Shown: piece after piece, positions 41,349 through 49,852 of the stretch | Position numbering within the stretch: position 1 is the stretch's first letter | Layout of the letters: every line of letters starts with the position of its first letter | DNA from: Catellatospora sichuanensis | GTDB taxonomy: Bacteria > Actinomycetota > Actinomycetes > Mycobacteriales > Micromonosporaceae | DNA length: 64,000 nucleotides | NCBI RefSeq assembly: GCF_007483665.1 | Contig: NZ_ML660186.1 | Coordinates: 214,533 to 278,532, forward strand | Direction: 5' to 3' | The notes under the pieces: model-generated | Seen by the model: only the letters and a program-made list of their open reading frames with translations | The model's database searches: none | Told to the model about the DNA's origin: nothing | Made by a program: the position numbers and the translations under genes

Positions 41349-42995
41349 TCAGCGGGCGGCGTGGGCGCCGACGCGGGGACGGGTCGGGCCGTCGAGGAGG
41401 GCGTCGGAGTGGCGGGGGGCGGCGGTGGTCGCGTCGGCGAAGTAGTCGGCGGGGCGGGTGGCGTCGATGCCGGCGGGGACGCGCAGGGCGCGGAGGAGGA
41501 GGGTGGCGGCGACGACGATGATCAGGTTCACGGCGAGGGCGATCAGGCCGGTGTAGACGGCGGACCGGGTGTCGAAGCCGAGTTGGGACAGCGGGAGGTT
41601 GGATCCGCCGAAGTGGGCCTTGAGGATGCGGCCGTCGGGGGCGCGCTGGGGAATCAGGTAGAGCAGGAGCAGGCCGGTGCCGAGGCCGCCGAGCAGGCCC
41701 GCGGCCAGCGCCCAGCGGTGGAACCAGTTGGTCCACAGGCCGAGCACGACGGCGGGCACCGTCTGCAGCACGATGACGCCGCCGATCAGCTGGAACTCGA
41801 TGGAGAACTGCGGGTCCAGCAGCAGGATGAAGATCAGTGCCCCGAACTTCGCCAGCAGCGACACCCACCGGCTGACCCGTGCCTCCTCCCGAGGCGACGC
41901 GCCGGGGCGCAGGTATTCGCGGTAGATGGACCGGGTGAACAGGTTGGCGGCGGCGATGGACATGACCGCGGCCGGGATGAGGGCCGCGACGCCGACGGCG
42001 GCGTACGCGATGCCGGCGCACCAGGCCGGGAACACCTCATGGAACAGCTGCGGCACGACCGTGTTCAGGTCCCCGCCGACCGGGCGCACGCCCTGGCCGA
42101 TCGCGAAGAAGCCGAGCATCGCGACCAGCCCCAGCGCCAGGCAGTAGACCGGCAGTGCGGCGGCGTTGCGCTGCACCGTGGCCCGGTCTCGGGCGGCCAG
42201 GATGCCGGTCAGCGCGTGCGGGTACGCGAAGATCGCCAGGGCGGAGCCGAGCACCAGGGTGAGGTAGCCGACCCAGCCGCCCTCGGGCAGCAGCAGCCCG
42301 CTGGCGGGGGAGACGTCGTTGGTGAAGCGCTCGCCGGCCCCGCGGAACGCCGCGGACCAGCCGCCGGACATGGCGACCAGCAGGACGATGGCCAGCACCA
42401 GCCACAGCAGCAGCACGTCCTTGGCGATGGACAGCAGCGCGGGCGCGCGCAGGCCGGACCGGAAGGTGCAGGCCGACGCCACGATGACGGCCACGGTCAG
42501 CGGCCACTCCCCGGTGATGCCGAGCGTCTTCATGATCGCCTGCAGCGCGACCAGCTGCACCGCGATGTACGGCATGGTGGCCACGATCCCGGTGACCGCG
42601 ACCAGCGCGGCCAGCCCGCGCGAGCCGAACCGGGCCCGGGTGAACTCGGCCGAGGTGACGAAGCCGTGCGCGTGCGACACCGACCAGGTGCGGGTGCTGA
42701 TCAGGTAGGCCAGCGGAGCGGTGATGATGGCGAACGGCACCGCGAAGAAGCCGGCCGCGCCGACGCCGTAGACCAGGGCGGGCACGGCGATGTAGGTGTA
42801 CGCGGTGTACATGCTGCCGCCGAGCAGGAACCAGGTGACCCAGTTGCCGAACGCGCGCCCGCCGACGCCCCACTCCTCCAGCGAGTGCAGGCTGTGCGGC
42901 CGGCGCCAGCGGGCGGCGGAGAAGCCGAGCAGCAGCATGGCGCCCAGCAGCGCGGCGAAGACGCCGATCTCGACCTGACGTGCCGTCACGGTCAC
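41349..42995 (-). CDS. Sodium:solute symporter, monocarboxylate type
   Basis: About 548 residues from GTG 42995. The SSS fold has about 13 helices; signatures include GGRAFGNWVTWFLLGGSMYT, AHGFVTSAEFTRARFGSRGL and LGSALAIFAYPHALTGILAA. Together with the DUF3311 gene overlapping its start by 4 nt (GTGA), this matches actinobacterial MctP/ActP-like carriers that take up acetate, pyruvate or propionate. The C-terminal 35 residues are polar. Substrate by analogy only. Confidence 0.88.
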   Translation of the reverse strand: MTVTARQVEIGVFAALLGAMLLLGFSAARWRRPHSLHSLEEWGVGGRAFGNWVTWFLLGGSMYTAYTYIAVPALVYGVGAAGFFAVPFAIITAPLAYLISTRTWSVSHAHGFVTSAEFTRARFGSRGLAALVAVTGIVATMPYIAVQLVALQAIMKTLGITGEWPLTVAVIVASACTFRSGLRAPALLSIAKDVLLLWLVLAIVLLVAMSGGWSAAFRGAGERFTNDVSPASGLLLPEGGWVGYLTLVLGSALAIFAYPHALTGILAARDRATVQRNAAALPVYCLALGLVAMLGFFAIGQGVRPVGGDLNTVVPQLFHEVFPAWCAGIAYAAVGVAALIPAAVMSIAAANLFTRSIYREYLRPGASPREEARVSRWVSLLAKFGALIFILLLDPQFSIEFQLIGGVIVLQTVPAVVLGLWTNWFHRWALAAGLLGGLGTGLLLLYLIPQRAPDGRILKAHFGGSNLPLSQLGFDTRSAVYTGLIALAVNLIIVVAATLLLRALRVPAGIDATRPADYFADATTAAPRHSDALLDGPTRPRVGAHAAR

Positions 42996-43201
42996 CGCCC
43001 CGCCCGGGTCATCCGGTGCACGAACGTGGTGACCGCCATCGCCAGCACCGCGCAGCCCACCTGATACCAGTAGAAGAACGGGATGCCCCACAGCTGCGGT
43101 TCCAGCCGGTTGTACAGGCCGACCGGCAGCGGGGCGAGGATCGGGATCAGCAGCAGCCACCGCCATCCCCGCCGTGCCGGACGTGCGCCGAGTTCGGGCA
43201 C
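42992..43201 (-). CDS. DUF3311 small membrane protein
   Basis: 69 residues with two membrane helices (RWLLLIPILAPLPVGLYNRL and FFYWYQVGCAVLAMAVTTFV). DUF3311 proteins are the constant small partner of SSS carriers, and the stop overlaps the symporter GTG. It probably stabilises or assists the transporter. Confidence 0.9.
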   Translation of the reverse strand: MPELGARPARRGWRWLLLIPILAPLPVGLYNRLEPQLWGIPFFYWYQVGCAVLAMAVTTFVHRMTRAGR

Positions 43202-43373
43202 CTGACGTCTCCTCTCGTCCTGTCCCGGCGACGATCGGACGCGCCGGGGAGCACGCTGGGTAATCAGGACACTGTCCGGTCGTAACGCGCCGGAGACATC
43301 GGCGAAATCACCGGTCTTGCGGTACGCGATCTTCGCCGGTGGCCGCCCCCTTCCGTCCCGGCCGTCTCCCGCT

Positions 43374-43393
43374 TATATTGCACTCGCAGTGCA
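43374..43393 (+). promoter_or_regulatory. TetR-type operator and -10 of the acyl-CoA dehydrogenase pair
   Basis: TATATT (43374-43379) is a -10-like box and runs into TGCACT-CGC-AGTGCA (43379-43393), a perfect 6-3-6 palindrome. The same half-sites recur at 46038, 52515, 52622 and 53639. Confidence 0.7.
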
Positions 43394-43419
43394 TCTAGTT
43401 TGGGCGAGGGGGACCGAGA

Positions 43420-44619
43420 GTGGGAGCGAGCGTGGCGGAGCCGGTGACGGCCGAGACCGTGCGGGAGCGGGTCGACGGCTTCCTGGCCGGGCACGATCCG
43501 GCGGGCGACCGGATGGAGTTCCTGCGCGCCCGGTTCGACGCCGGGCTGGCGTGGGTGCACTATCCGGTCGGCCTGGGCGGGCTCGGTGCACCGAGGGTGC
43601 TGCAACCGCTGGTGGACCAGCGCTTCGCCGCGGCGGGCGCGCCGGACAACAGCCCACGCCGCATCGGTATCGGCCTGGGCATGGCCGCCCCGACCATCCT
43701 GCGCCACGGCACGGCCGAGCAGCGGGCGCGTTTCCTGCGTCCGCTGTGGACCGCCGAGGAGGTCTGGTGCCAGCTGTTCAGCGAGCCGGGTGCCGGGTCC
43801 GACCTGGCCGGCGTCGCCACCCGGGCGGTACGCGACGGCGACGGCTGGCTGGTCGACGGGCAGAAGGTGTGGACCTCGATGGCGCACCAGGCGCGCTGGG
43901 GCATCCTGCTCGCCCGCACCGACCCGGCCGCCGCCAAGCACGCCGGGCTGACCTACTTCCTGTGCGACATGCACACCTCCGGCGTCGAGGTGCGGCCGCT
44001 GCGGCAGGCCACCGGCGAGGCCGAGTTCAACGAGGTCTTCCTGTCCGGCGTACGGCTGGGCGACGAGCTGCGGCTCGGCGCGGTCGGCGAGGGCTGGGCG
44101 GTGGCGCGTACCACGCTGATGAACGAGCGGGTCGCCATCGGCGGGGCCGCGCTGCCCCGCGAGGGCGGGATGATCGGCGTGCTGGCCCGCACCTGGCGGC
44201 AGCGGCCCGAGCTGCGCACCCCCGCCCTGCACGACGAGGTGCTGCGGCTGTGGGTGCGCGCCGAGGCGCTGCGGCTGACCGGCATCCGGCTGCGCCAGCA
44301 GCTGGCCGCGGGCGAGCCCGGCCCGGAAGGTTCGGCGATGAAGCTCGCGTTCGCCGCGCTCACCCAGCAGATCTCCGGCACCGAGGTGGAGCTGCTGGGC
44401 GCGGAGGGCCTGCGCCACGACCACTGGCGGGCCGACCGCCCGGAGGAGCTGGACCTGCTCGGCCGCGGCCCCACGTACCGCTGGCTGCGCGCCAAGGGCA
44501 ACTCCATCGAGGGCGGCACGTCCGAGGTGCTGCGCAACATCGTCGCCGAGCGGGTGCTCGGCCTGCCCGCCGAGCCGCGTCAGGACACCGGCGTCGCCTG
44601 GAAGGACCTGCCCCGATGA
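43420..44619 (+). CDS. Acyl-CoA dehydrogenase, catalytic subunit of a pair
   Basis: 399 residues of the FadE type. FAD/substrate loop: WCQLFSEPGAGSDLAGVATR. The catalytic Glu is E364 in NSIEGGTSEVLRNIVAER. GAGGGGGA lies 7 nt before GTG 43420. The next gene overlaps by 4 nt (ATGA) and lacks this Glu, so the two probably form a heterotetramer, as known for steroid-side-chain FadE pairs. The operator just upstream suggests TetR control. The substrate is probably bulky. Confidence 0.92.
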   Translation: MGASVAEPVTAETVRERVDGFLAGHDPAGDRMEFLRARFDAGLAWVHYPVGLGGLGAPRVLQPLVDQRFAAAGAPDNSPRRIGIGLGMAAPTILRHGTAEQRARFLRPLWTAEEVWCQLFSEPGAGSDLAGVATRAVRDGDGWLVDGQKVWTSMAHQARWGILLARTDPAAAKHAGLTYFLCDMHTSGVEVRPLRQATGEAEFNEVFLSGVRLGDELRLGAVGEGWAVARTTLMNERVAIGGAALPREGGMIGVLARTWRQRPELRTPALHDEVLRLWVRAEALRLTGIRLRQQLAAGEPGPEGSAMKLAFAALTQQISGTEVELLGAEGLRHDHWRADRPEELDLLGRGPTYRWLRAKGNSIEGGTSEVLRNIVAERVLGLPAEPRQDTGVAWKDLPR

Positions 44620-45800
44620 CCCTCGACCTGCGCTACACCGAAGAGCAGGAGCAGTTGCGCGACTCGGTGCGGGCCATGCTCACCGACCACGCCCCCTGGG
44701 CGCGCGTGCTCAAGGTCGCCGAGAGCCCCGAACCGGACGACGCCGACCTGTGGCGGCTGCTGTCCGTGGAGACAGGGCTGGCCGGTCTCGCCGTGCCCGA
44801 GCACCTGGGCGGCGCGGGCGCGACGCTCGCCGAGACCGCGGTGGTGCTGGAGGAACTCGGCCGGGCCGTCGCACCGGTGCCCTATCTCGGCACGACCGTT
44901 GCCGCGCAACTCCTGCTGCACCTCGGCGAGAGCGGCCTGCTGCGTGAGCTGGCCGGCGGCGAGCCGATGGCGCTGGCCCTCCCGTTCGACGTGGGGCCGG
45001 CCGCGCCGGTGCCGTCAGCGGATGCCGGAGCCCGGTCGGCGGTGTCCCGGTCGCGTGCCGGGTCATCGCCGGTGTCCGGGCTGCGGCTGCCGGGCGTCGA
45101 GGTGTCGACGGCCCCGGACGGCAATCCGCTGCTCAACGGCACGGTGAGCAGCGTCGCCGACGCGCTGCGGGCGCGGATGCTGCTGGTGCCGGCGGGCGGG
45201 GCGCTGTTCGCGGTCGAGGCGGACGCGGCCGGGCTGACCCGGACCCCGGTGGTCTCGCTGGACGAGACCCGGCCGCTGTGCGACCTCTCCATGTGGAACG
45301 CACCGGGGCGGCTGCTGGCAGCGGGTGACCGGGCCGCGTCGGCGCTCGACGCGGCGCTGGTCGCGGGCGCGGCGCTGCTGGCCTCGGAGCAGCTCGGGCT
45401 GGCCCAGTGGTGTCTGGACACGACGGTGGAGTATCTGCGCACCCGGTACCAGTTCGGGCGGCCGGTGGGCTCCTTCCAGGCGCTCAAGCACCGGCTGGCC
45501 GACCTGTGGGTGGAGCTGGTCCAGGCGCGGGCGGTGGCCCGCCATGCCGCGTCCGCCGCGGCGCAGGGCGATCCCGACGCGCGGCTGGCTGCGGCGCTGG
45601 CGCAGGCGCACTGCGGCCCGGTCGCGGTGCGCGCGGCCGAGGAGTGCGTGCAGATGCACGGCGGTATCGGCTTCACCTGGGAACATCCGGCTCACCTGTA
45701 CCTGAAACGGGCCAAGAGCGCCGCCGTCGCCTACGGCACCGCGGCCCACCACCGCGCCACCCTTGCCACCCTCGCCGATCTCGCCCCCGCGTCACCCTGA
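44616..45800 (+). CDS. Acyl-CoA dehydrogenase-like, non-catalytic subunit
   Basis: 394 residues of the acyl-CoA dehydrogenase fold (YTEEQEQLRDSVRAMLTDHA; YQFGRPVGSFQALKHRLADL; CVQMHGGIGFTWEHPAHLYL). The C-terminal segment KRAKSAAVAYGTAAHHR has no Glu where the catalytic residue should be, and the middle beta domain is shortened and rewritten. ATG 44616 overlaps the previous stop. It is expected to partner the 43420 subunit in an alpha2-beta2 enzyme. It ends just before a dispersed palindrome. Confidence 0.88.
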   Translation: MTLDLRYTEEQEQLRDSVRAMLTDHAPWARVLKVAESPEPDDADLWRLLSVETGLAGLAVPEHLGGAGATLAETAVVLEELGRAVAPVPYLGTTVAAQLLLHLGESGLLRELAGGEPMALALPFDVGPAAPVPSADAGARSAVSRSRAGSSPVSGLRLPGVEVSTAPDGNPLLNGTVSSVADALRARMLLVPAGGALFAVEADAAGLTRTPVVSLDETRPLCDLSMWNAPGRLLAAGDRAASALDAALVAGAALLASEQLGLAQWCLDTTVEYLRTRYQFGRPVGSFQALKHRLADLWVELVQARAVARHAASAAAQGDPDARLAAALAQAHCGPVAVRAAEECVQMHGGIGFTWEHPAHLYLKRAKSAAVAYGTAAHHRATLATLADLAPASP

Positions 45801-45804
45801 CGGC

Positions 45805-45868
45805 CTGCAGTTTCCGGGAAAGTGCACGAAAGCGCGCCGTGATGGCTGCACTTTCCCCGAAACTGCAG
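45805..45868. repeat. 64-bp nested palindrome, copy 2
   Basis: CTGCAGTTTCCGGGAAAGTG ... to ... CCCCGAAACTGCAG. It has the same 64-bp length as copy 1 with a few substitutions. It lies 5 nt after the dehydrogenase stop, where it may terminate the operon. Confidence 0.8.
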
Positions 45869-46015
45869 CCCACGACGCGCTAGTTGGTTCACCGAGCGTG
45901 CAAATAAAGATCGACTCGGTGGCGTCCGGAGTGGATGGCGGGTGCGCGGGCGACCGCGGACACACCTGATTTGAACGACTTCGTGCGGTGAGGTCACGGG
46001 GTCGTAACAAGGGTA

Positions 46016-46052
46016 TTGACGAGCGGTTTCCCAAACCTACACTCCTAGTGTA
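46016..46052 (+). promoter_or_regulatory. Promoter and TetR-type operator of the ABC importer operon
   Basis: TTGACG (46016-46021) and TACACT (46038-46043) are spaced by 16 bp. The -10 is the left half of TACACT-CCT-AGTGTA (46038-46052), a perfect palindrome of the same type as four others nearby. A bound repressor would cover the -10. Confidence 0.8.
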
Positions 46053-46104
46053 ATAACTTAAGCCTTCCTCATATCGACCCCGATCCCGACCTGTAGAGGT
46101 GACG

Positions 46105-46941
46105 ATGAAACCGCCGTCCGGCGAGACAGACGCGGCAGGCCACAGCCTGTTCCTGCGGGGCATCGGGGTGCGGTTCGGCGGGCTGACCGCACTGGACGAC
46201 GTGTCCCTCGAGGTCGCTCCCGGCCAGGTGGTCGGTGTCATCGGCCCCAACGGTGCCGGCAAGACCACGCTGTTCAACGTGGTCTGCGGGCTGGTCCGGC
46301 CGACCTCGGGCACGCTGGAGCTGAACGGCGTACGCCTGACGCCGGCACCGCACCGGCTGGCCGGCCTCGGCATCGCCCGCACCCTGCAGGGCGTCGGCCT
46401 GTTCCGCGGGCTGACCGTGCTGGAGAACGTGATGGCGGGCGCGACCTGCACCGCCCGCGCCGGGTTCTTCACCGGACTGCTCGGCCTGCCCCGCAGCGAC
46501 CGCGACGAGCGACGGCTGCGGGACGAGGCGATGACGCTGCTGGACCGCTTCGACGTCGCGTCGTACGCGACGGCGCTGCCCGGCACGCTGCCCTACGCCG
46601 TCGGCAAGCGCGTCGCACTGGCCCGCGCGCTGGCCGCCCGCCCGCGCCTGCTGCTGCTCGACGAGCCCGCGGGCGGCCTGGGCGCGCAGGACATCGAGGA
46701 GCTGGGCGAGCTGATCACGACCCTGCCGGCCGAGGCCGGCTGCTCGGTGATGCTGGTCGAGCACCACATGGACCTGGTGATGCAGGTCTGCGACCGGATC
46801 GCGGTGCTCGACTTCGGACGCCTCATCGCCACCGGCACCCCGCAGGAGGTGCGCGACGACCCCGCCGTGGCCGAGGCCTACCTCGGCGCCGAGGTCGACG
46901 CGGCCACCCCGTCCATCAGCCGCCAGGAGGCTTCGGCATGA
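46105..46941 (+). CDS. Branched-chain-type ABC transporter ATPase (LivG-like)
   Basis: 278 residues from ATG 46105 (GAGG 5 nt upstream; GTG 46099 also open). Walker A is GPNGAGKTTLFNVV; Walker B is RLLLLDEPAGGLGAQDIEEL. The signature is LPYAVGKRVALARAL instead of classical LSGGQ, as in many LivG proteins. First gene of a five-gene importer operon; the LivF-like gene overlaps by 4 nt. Confidence 0.93.
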   Translation: MKPPSGETDAAGHSLFLRGIGVRFGGLTALDDVSLEVAPGQVVGVIGPNGAGKTTLFNVVCGLVRPTSGTLELNGVRLTPAPHRLAGLGIARTLQGVGLFRGLTVLENVMAGATCTARAGFFTGLLGLPRSDRDERRLRDEAMTLLDRFDVASYATALPGTLPYAVGKRVALARALAARPRLLLLDEPAGGLGAQDIEELGELITTLPAEAGCSVMLVEHHMDLVMQVCDRIAVLDFGRLIATGTPQEVRDDPAVAEAYLGAEVDAATPSISRQEASA

Positions 46942-47663
46942 CCGCTGACGACGTGATCCTGCAGGTGAAGGGCCTGACCGCCGGTTACGGCGCAGCTCCG
47001 GTGCTGCAGGACGTGGACCTCACCGTGCGGGCCGGCACCATCGCCGCGGTGCTCGGGGCCAACGGCGCGGGCAAGACCACGCTGCTGCGCACCCTGTCCG
47101 GGTTGGTCCGGCCGAGTGATGGCGAGATCGTCTACGGCGGTCAGCCGCTGCGCGACGTACCGGTGGAGCAGCTGGTACGCCGCGGCATGGCGCACGTACC
47201 CGAGGGCCGCGGTGTGGTCGCCGAGCTGACCGTCGACGAGAACCTGCGGCTGGGCGGCCTGTGGCGGCGCGACCGCGAGGACGCGGCGAAGGCGCTGACC
47301 GAGGTGTACGAGCTGTTCGAGCCGCTGGCGCAGCGCCGTCGCAGCGCCGGGCACCAGCTGTCCGGCGGTGAGCGGCAGATGCTGGCCCTGGGCCGCGCCC
47401 TGGTGGCCCGCCCGAAACTGCTGCTGCTGGACGAGCCGTCACTCGGTCTCGCGCCCCGCGTGATCGCGCAGATCATGGCGCTGCTGCGGCAGCTGCGCGA
47501 CAGCACCGGGCTGACCGTGCTGCTGGTCGAGCAGAACGTGCGCAGCGCGCTGTCGGTCGCCGACGAGGCCGTGGTCATGTCGCTGGGCCGCATCGTCACG
47601 GCGACCAGCGCCGACCGGCTGCGCGACGACGAGGAACTGCGCCACGCCTATCTGGGCTTCTGA
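46938..47663 (+). CDS. Branched-chain-type ABC transporter ATPase (LivF-like)
   Basis: 241 residues. Walker A LGANGAGKTTLLRTL, signature QLSGGERQMLALGRALVARP, Walker B LLLLDEPSLGLAPRV. It pairs with the LivG-like ATPase to power import. ATG 46938 overlaps the preceding stop (ATGA). Confidence 0.94.
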   Translation: MTADDVILQVKGLTAGYGAAPVLQDVDLTVRAGTIAAVLGANGAGKTTLLRTLSGLVRPSDGEIVYGGQPLRDVPVEQLVRRGMAHVPEGRGVVAELTVDENLRLGGLWRRDREDAAKALTEVYELFEPLAQRRRSAGHQLSGGERQMLALGRALVARPKLLLLDEPSLGLAPRVIAQIMALLRQLRDSTGLTVLLVEQNVRSALSVADEAVVMSLGRIVTATSADRLRDDEELRHAYLGF

Positions 47664-47699
47664 GCCCCCGCCCTGCTACTGCGAGTAAGGAGGTATCCG

Positions 47700-48578
47700 T
47701 TGGACCGCTTCGTCTTCCTCACCTTCGACGGCCTGTCCAAGGGGGCGGTGCTGGCCGCGTTCGCGCTGGCCCTGGTGCTGATCTGGCGGGCCGCGCGCAT
47801 CGTCAACTTCGCCCAGGGGGCGATGGCGGTGGCCGCGGCGTATGCCGGTTACAGCGTCACCACGGCGACCGGCTCGTACTGGCTCGGCTTCGCCGCGGCA
47901 CTGGTCGGCGGGCTGCTGATCGGCATGGTCGTCGAGCGGGCGGTGATGCGGTTCGTGGACCACAGCTCGCCGCTGTCCGAGGTGATCGTGGCGCTGGGCC
48001 TGGTGCTGGTCATGCAGGCGGTGCTGGGCATGGTGTACGGCAACGAGTTCCTGCCCGCGGGCACCCCGTTCAGCCGCAACGCGCTGAGCGTCGGGGACGT
48101 GCCGCTGCTGTCGCGCTACGACCTGTTCGTCTTCGGTGCGGTCCTGCTGGTGCTGGTCGCCCTCGCGGCGCTGTTCACCCGTACCGCGATCGGCCTGCGC
48201 ATGCGCGCCTCGGCCTTCGCCCCCGAGGTGTCGCGGCTGCTCGGCGTCAACGTCGGCGGCATGCTGACGCTGGGCTGGGCGCTGGCGTCGGCGGTGGGCG
48301 CGCTCGCCGCGATGCTGGTCATCCCCACCGAGCTGGGCCTGCACCCGCACGCCATGGACCTGGTGTTCGTGTCCGCGTTCACCGCGGCCGTGGTCGGCGG
48401 GCTGGACAGCCCGCCCGGCGCGGTGGTCGGCGGCCTGACCGTCGGACTGATCCTCTCGTACGTCAGCGGCTACCTGGGCAGCGACGTCACCCCGATGGCA
48501 GTGCTCGTGCTGCTGCTCGCGGTGCTGCTGGTCCGTCCGGGCGGCCTCTTCTCCAGCACCGTGGCGAGGCAGGCATGA
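47700..48578 (+). CDS. Branched-chain-type ABC transporter permease (LivH-like)
   Basis: 292 residues, eight or so helices. The family motif IWRAARIVNFAQGAMAVAAA is at residues 28-47. The TTG start at 47700 is well supported by a near-perfect AAGGAGGT at 47687-47694. Its stop overlaps a 24-codon ORF placed before the LivM-like gene. Confidence 0.93.
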   Translation: MDRFVFLTFDGLSKGAVLAAFALALVLIWRAARIVNFAQGAMAVAAAYAGYSVTTATGSYWLGFAAALVGGLLIGMVVERAVMRFVDHSSPLSEVIVALGLVLVMQAVLGMVYGNEFLPAGTPFSRNALSVGDVPLLSRYDLFVFGAVLLVLVALAALFTRTAIGLRMRASAFAPEVSRLLGVNVGGMLTLGWALASAVGALAAMLVIPTELGLHPHAMDLVFVSAFTAAVVGGLDSPPGAVVGGLTVGLILSYVSGYLGSDVTPMAVLVLLLAVLLVRPGGLFSSTVARQA

Positions 48579-48649
48579 GCGAGCAGAGCGAGCGAATCAT
48601 GTCGACAGGAACTCAGGCCGCCGACGAGCGTAGCGAGGAGAAGGCATGA
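48575..48649 (+). CDS. 24-residue coupling ORF between permease genes
   Basis: ATG 48575 overlaps the LivH-like stop, and its TGA (48647-48649) overlaps the LivM-like ATG, so both ends have ATGA junctions. It encodes MSEQSERIMSTGTQAADERS-EEKA; the first residues repeat the LivM-like N-terminus (MSEQ) and the DNA ATGAGCGAGCAGA occurs at both junctions. A duplicated junction or an inserted linker that keeps translational coupling is likely. A functional peptide is not shown. Confidence 0.4.
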   Translation: MSEQSERIMSTGTQAADERSEEKA

Positions 48650-49764
48650 GCGAGCAGACCGTTACTCCGTCCGCGCCGGCGGCGGCGCCCGCTCCGGCTC
48701 CGCGGCGGGCCTTGGCCCTGCCGGGCTTCCTGAGCCGGTCGACGCTGCTGCGTCACCTCGTGCTCGCCGTGTTCGCCGGGGTGCTGCTGTACCTGCTCAC
48801 CCAGCAGCTCGACCCGTTCCGCAACTTCCAGCTGGCCACGGTCGCCGCCTACCTGTGCGCGACCGCCGGGCTCACGCTGCTGGTCGGGATGAACGGGCAG
48901 CTGTCGCTGGGGCACGGCGCGCTGATGGCCGTCGGGGCGTACACCGTGGCGCTGGCGCAGAACAGGTTCGCCGACAGCGGGATCACCGGCAACCAGGTGC
49001 TACCGCTGTCGCTGGCCCTGGGCGTGCTGGTCACCATGGCCGCGGGCGCGGTCATCGGGCTGGCCGCCGCCCGGCTGCGCGGGCCGTACCTGGCCGGCGT
49101 CACCCTCGCCGTGGCGGTCGCGGTGCCCGCGGCGACGGTCACCTTCGACGAGACCTTCAACAGCGAGCAGGGCCTGTCGGTGGCCGTCGAGCCGCCGCCG
49201 CTGTCGCTCGGCCTGTACTTCCCGAACGAGCGCTGGCAGGCCTGGGTCGCGCTGACCGGGGCGCTGCTGACCATGCTGCTGCTGGCCAACCTGGTGCGCA
49301 GCCGGGTCGGGCGCAACCTGCGCGCGGTGCGCGACGACGAGGTGGCCGCCCGGCTGGCGGGCATCCACGTCGGGCGTACCCAGGTGCTGGCCTTCGTGGT
49401 GAGCGCGGCCAGCGCCGGACTCGGCGGCGGCCTGATGGCGCTGCTGGCGCAGAGCGTGTCGCCGGGTGCGTTCTCGCTGACCCTGTCGCTGTTCCTGCTG
49501 ATGGCCGTGGTCATCGGCGGCCTGGGCAGCCTGTCGGGCGCGGTGTGGGGAGCGGTCCTGCTCGTGGCGCTGCCCGACCTCACCCACGACAGCGCGCAGT
49601 GGGTGTCCCTGTCGCCCGCGGTGGCGCAGCGGCTGGAGGGCAACCTCCCGCTGGCCGTCTTCGGGCTGACCCTGATCGTCGTGATGATCGCCGCTCCGGG
49701 CGGCGTGCAGGGCCTGCTGCGCCGGATCGGCGCGAGGGTCCGGCGGCGGGCGCCTGCCCGCTGA
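48646..49764 (+). CDS. Branched-chain-type ABC transporter permease (LivM-like)
   Basis: 372 residues with about nine helices. LivM-family motifs: GMNGQLSLGHGALMAVGAYT, then RNLRAVRDDEVAARLAGIHV and AVVIGGLGSLSGAVWGAVLL. The N-terminal 35 residues are Ala/Pro-rich and cytoplasmic. GAGGAGAAGG stands before ATG 48646. With LivH it forms the channel. Confidence 0.93.
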   Translation: MSEQTVTPSAPAAAPAPAPRRALALPGFLSRSTLLRHLVLAVFAGVLLYLLTQQLDPFRNFQLATVAAYLCATAGLTLLVGMNGQLSLGHGALMAVGAYTVALAQNRFADSGITGNQVLPLSLALGVLVTMAAGAVIGLAAARLRGPYLAGVTLAVAVAVPAATVTFDETFNSEQGLSVAVEPPPLSLGLYFPNERWQAWVALTGALLTMLLLANLVRSRVGRNLRAVRDDEVAARLAGIHVGRTQVLAFVVSAASAGLGGGLMALLAQSVSPGAFSLTLSLFLLMAVVIGGLGSLSGAVWGAVLLVALPDLTHDSAQWVSLSPAVAQRLEGNLPLAVFGLTLIVVMIAAPGGVQGLLRRIGARVRRRAPAR

Positions 49765-49852
49765 TCTCACGGCCGCACCACCGTACCAACCGCTCCACCC
49801 TTGTTATATAGATAATCATCAATGTAATCGTGACGGAAGGACCGGTGTTTCC

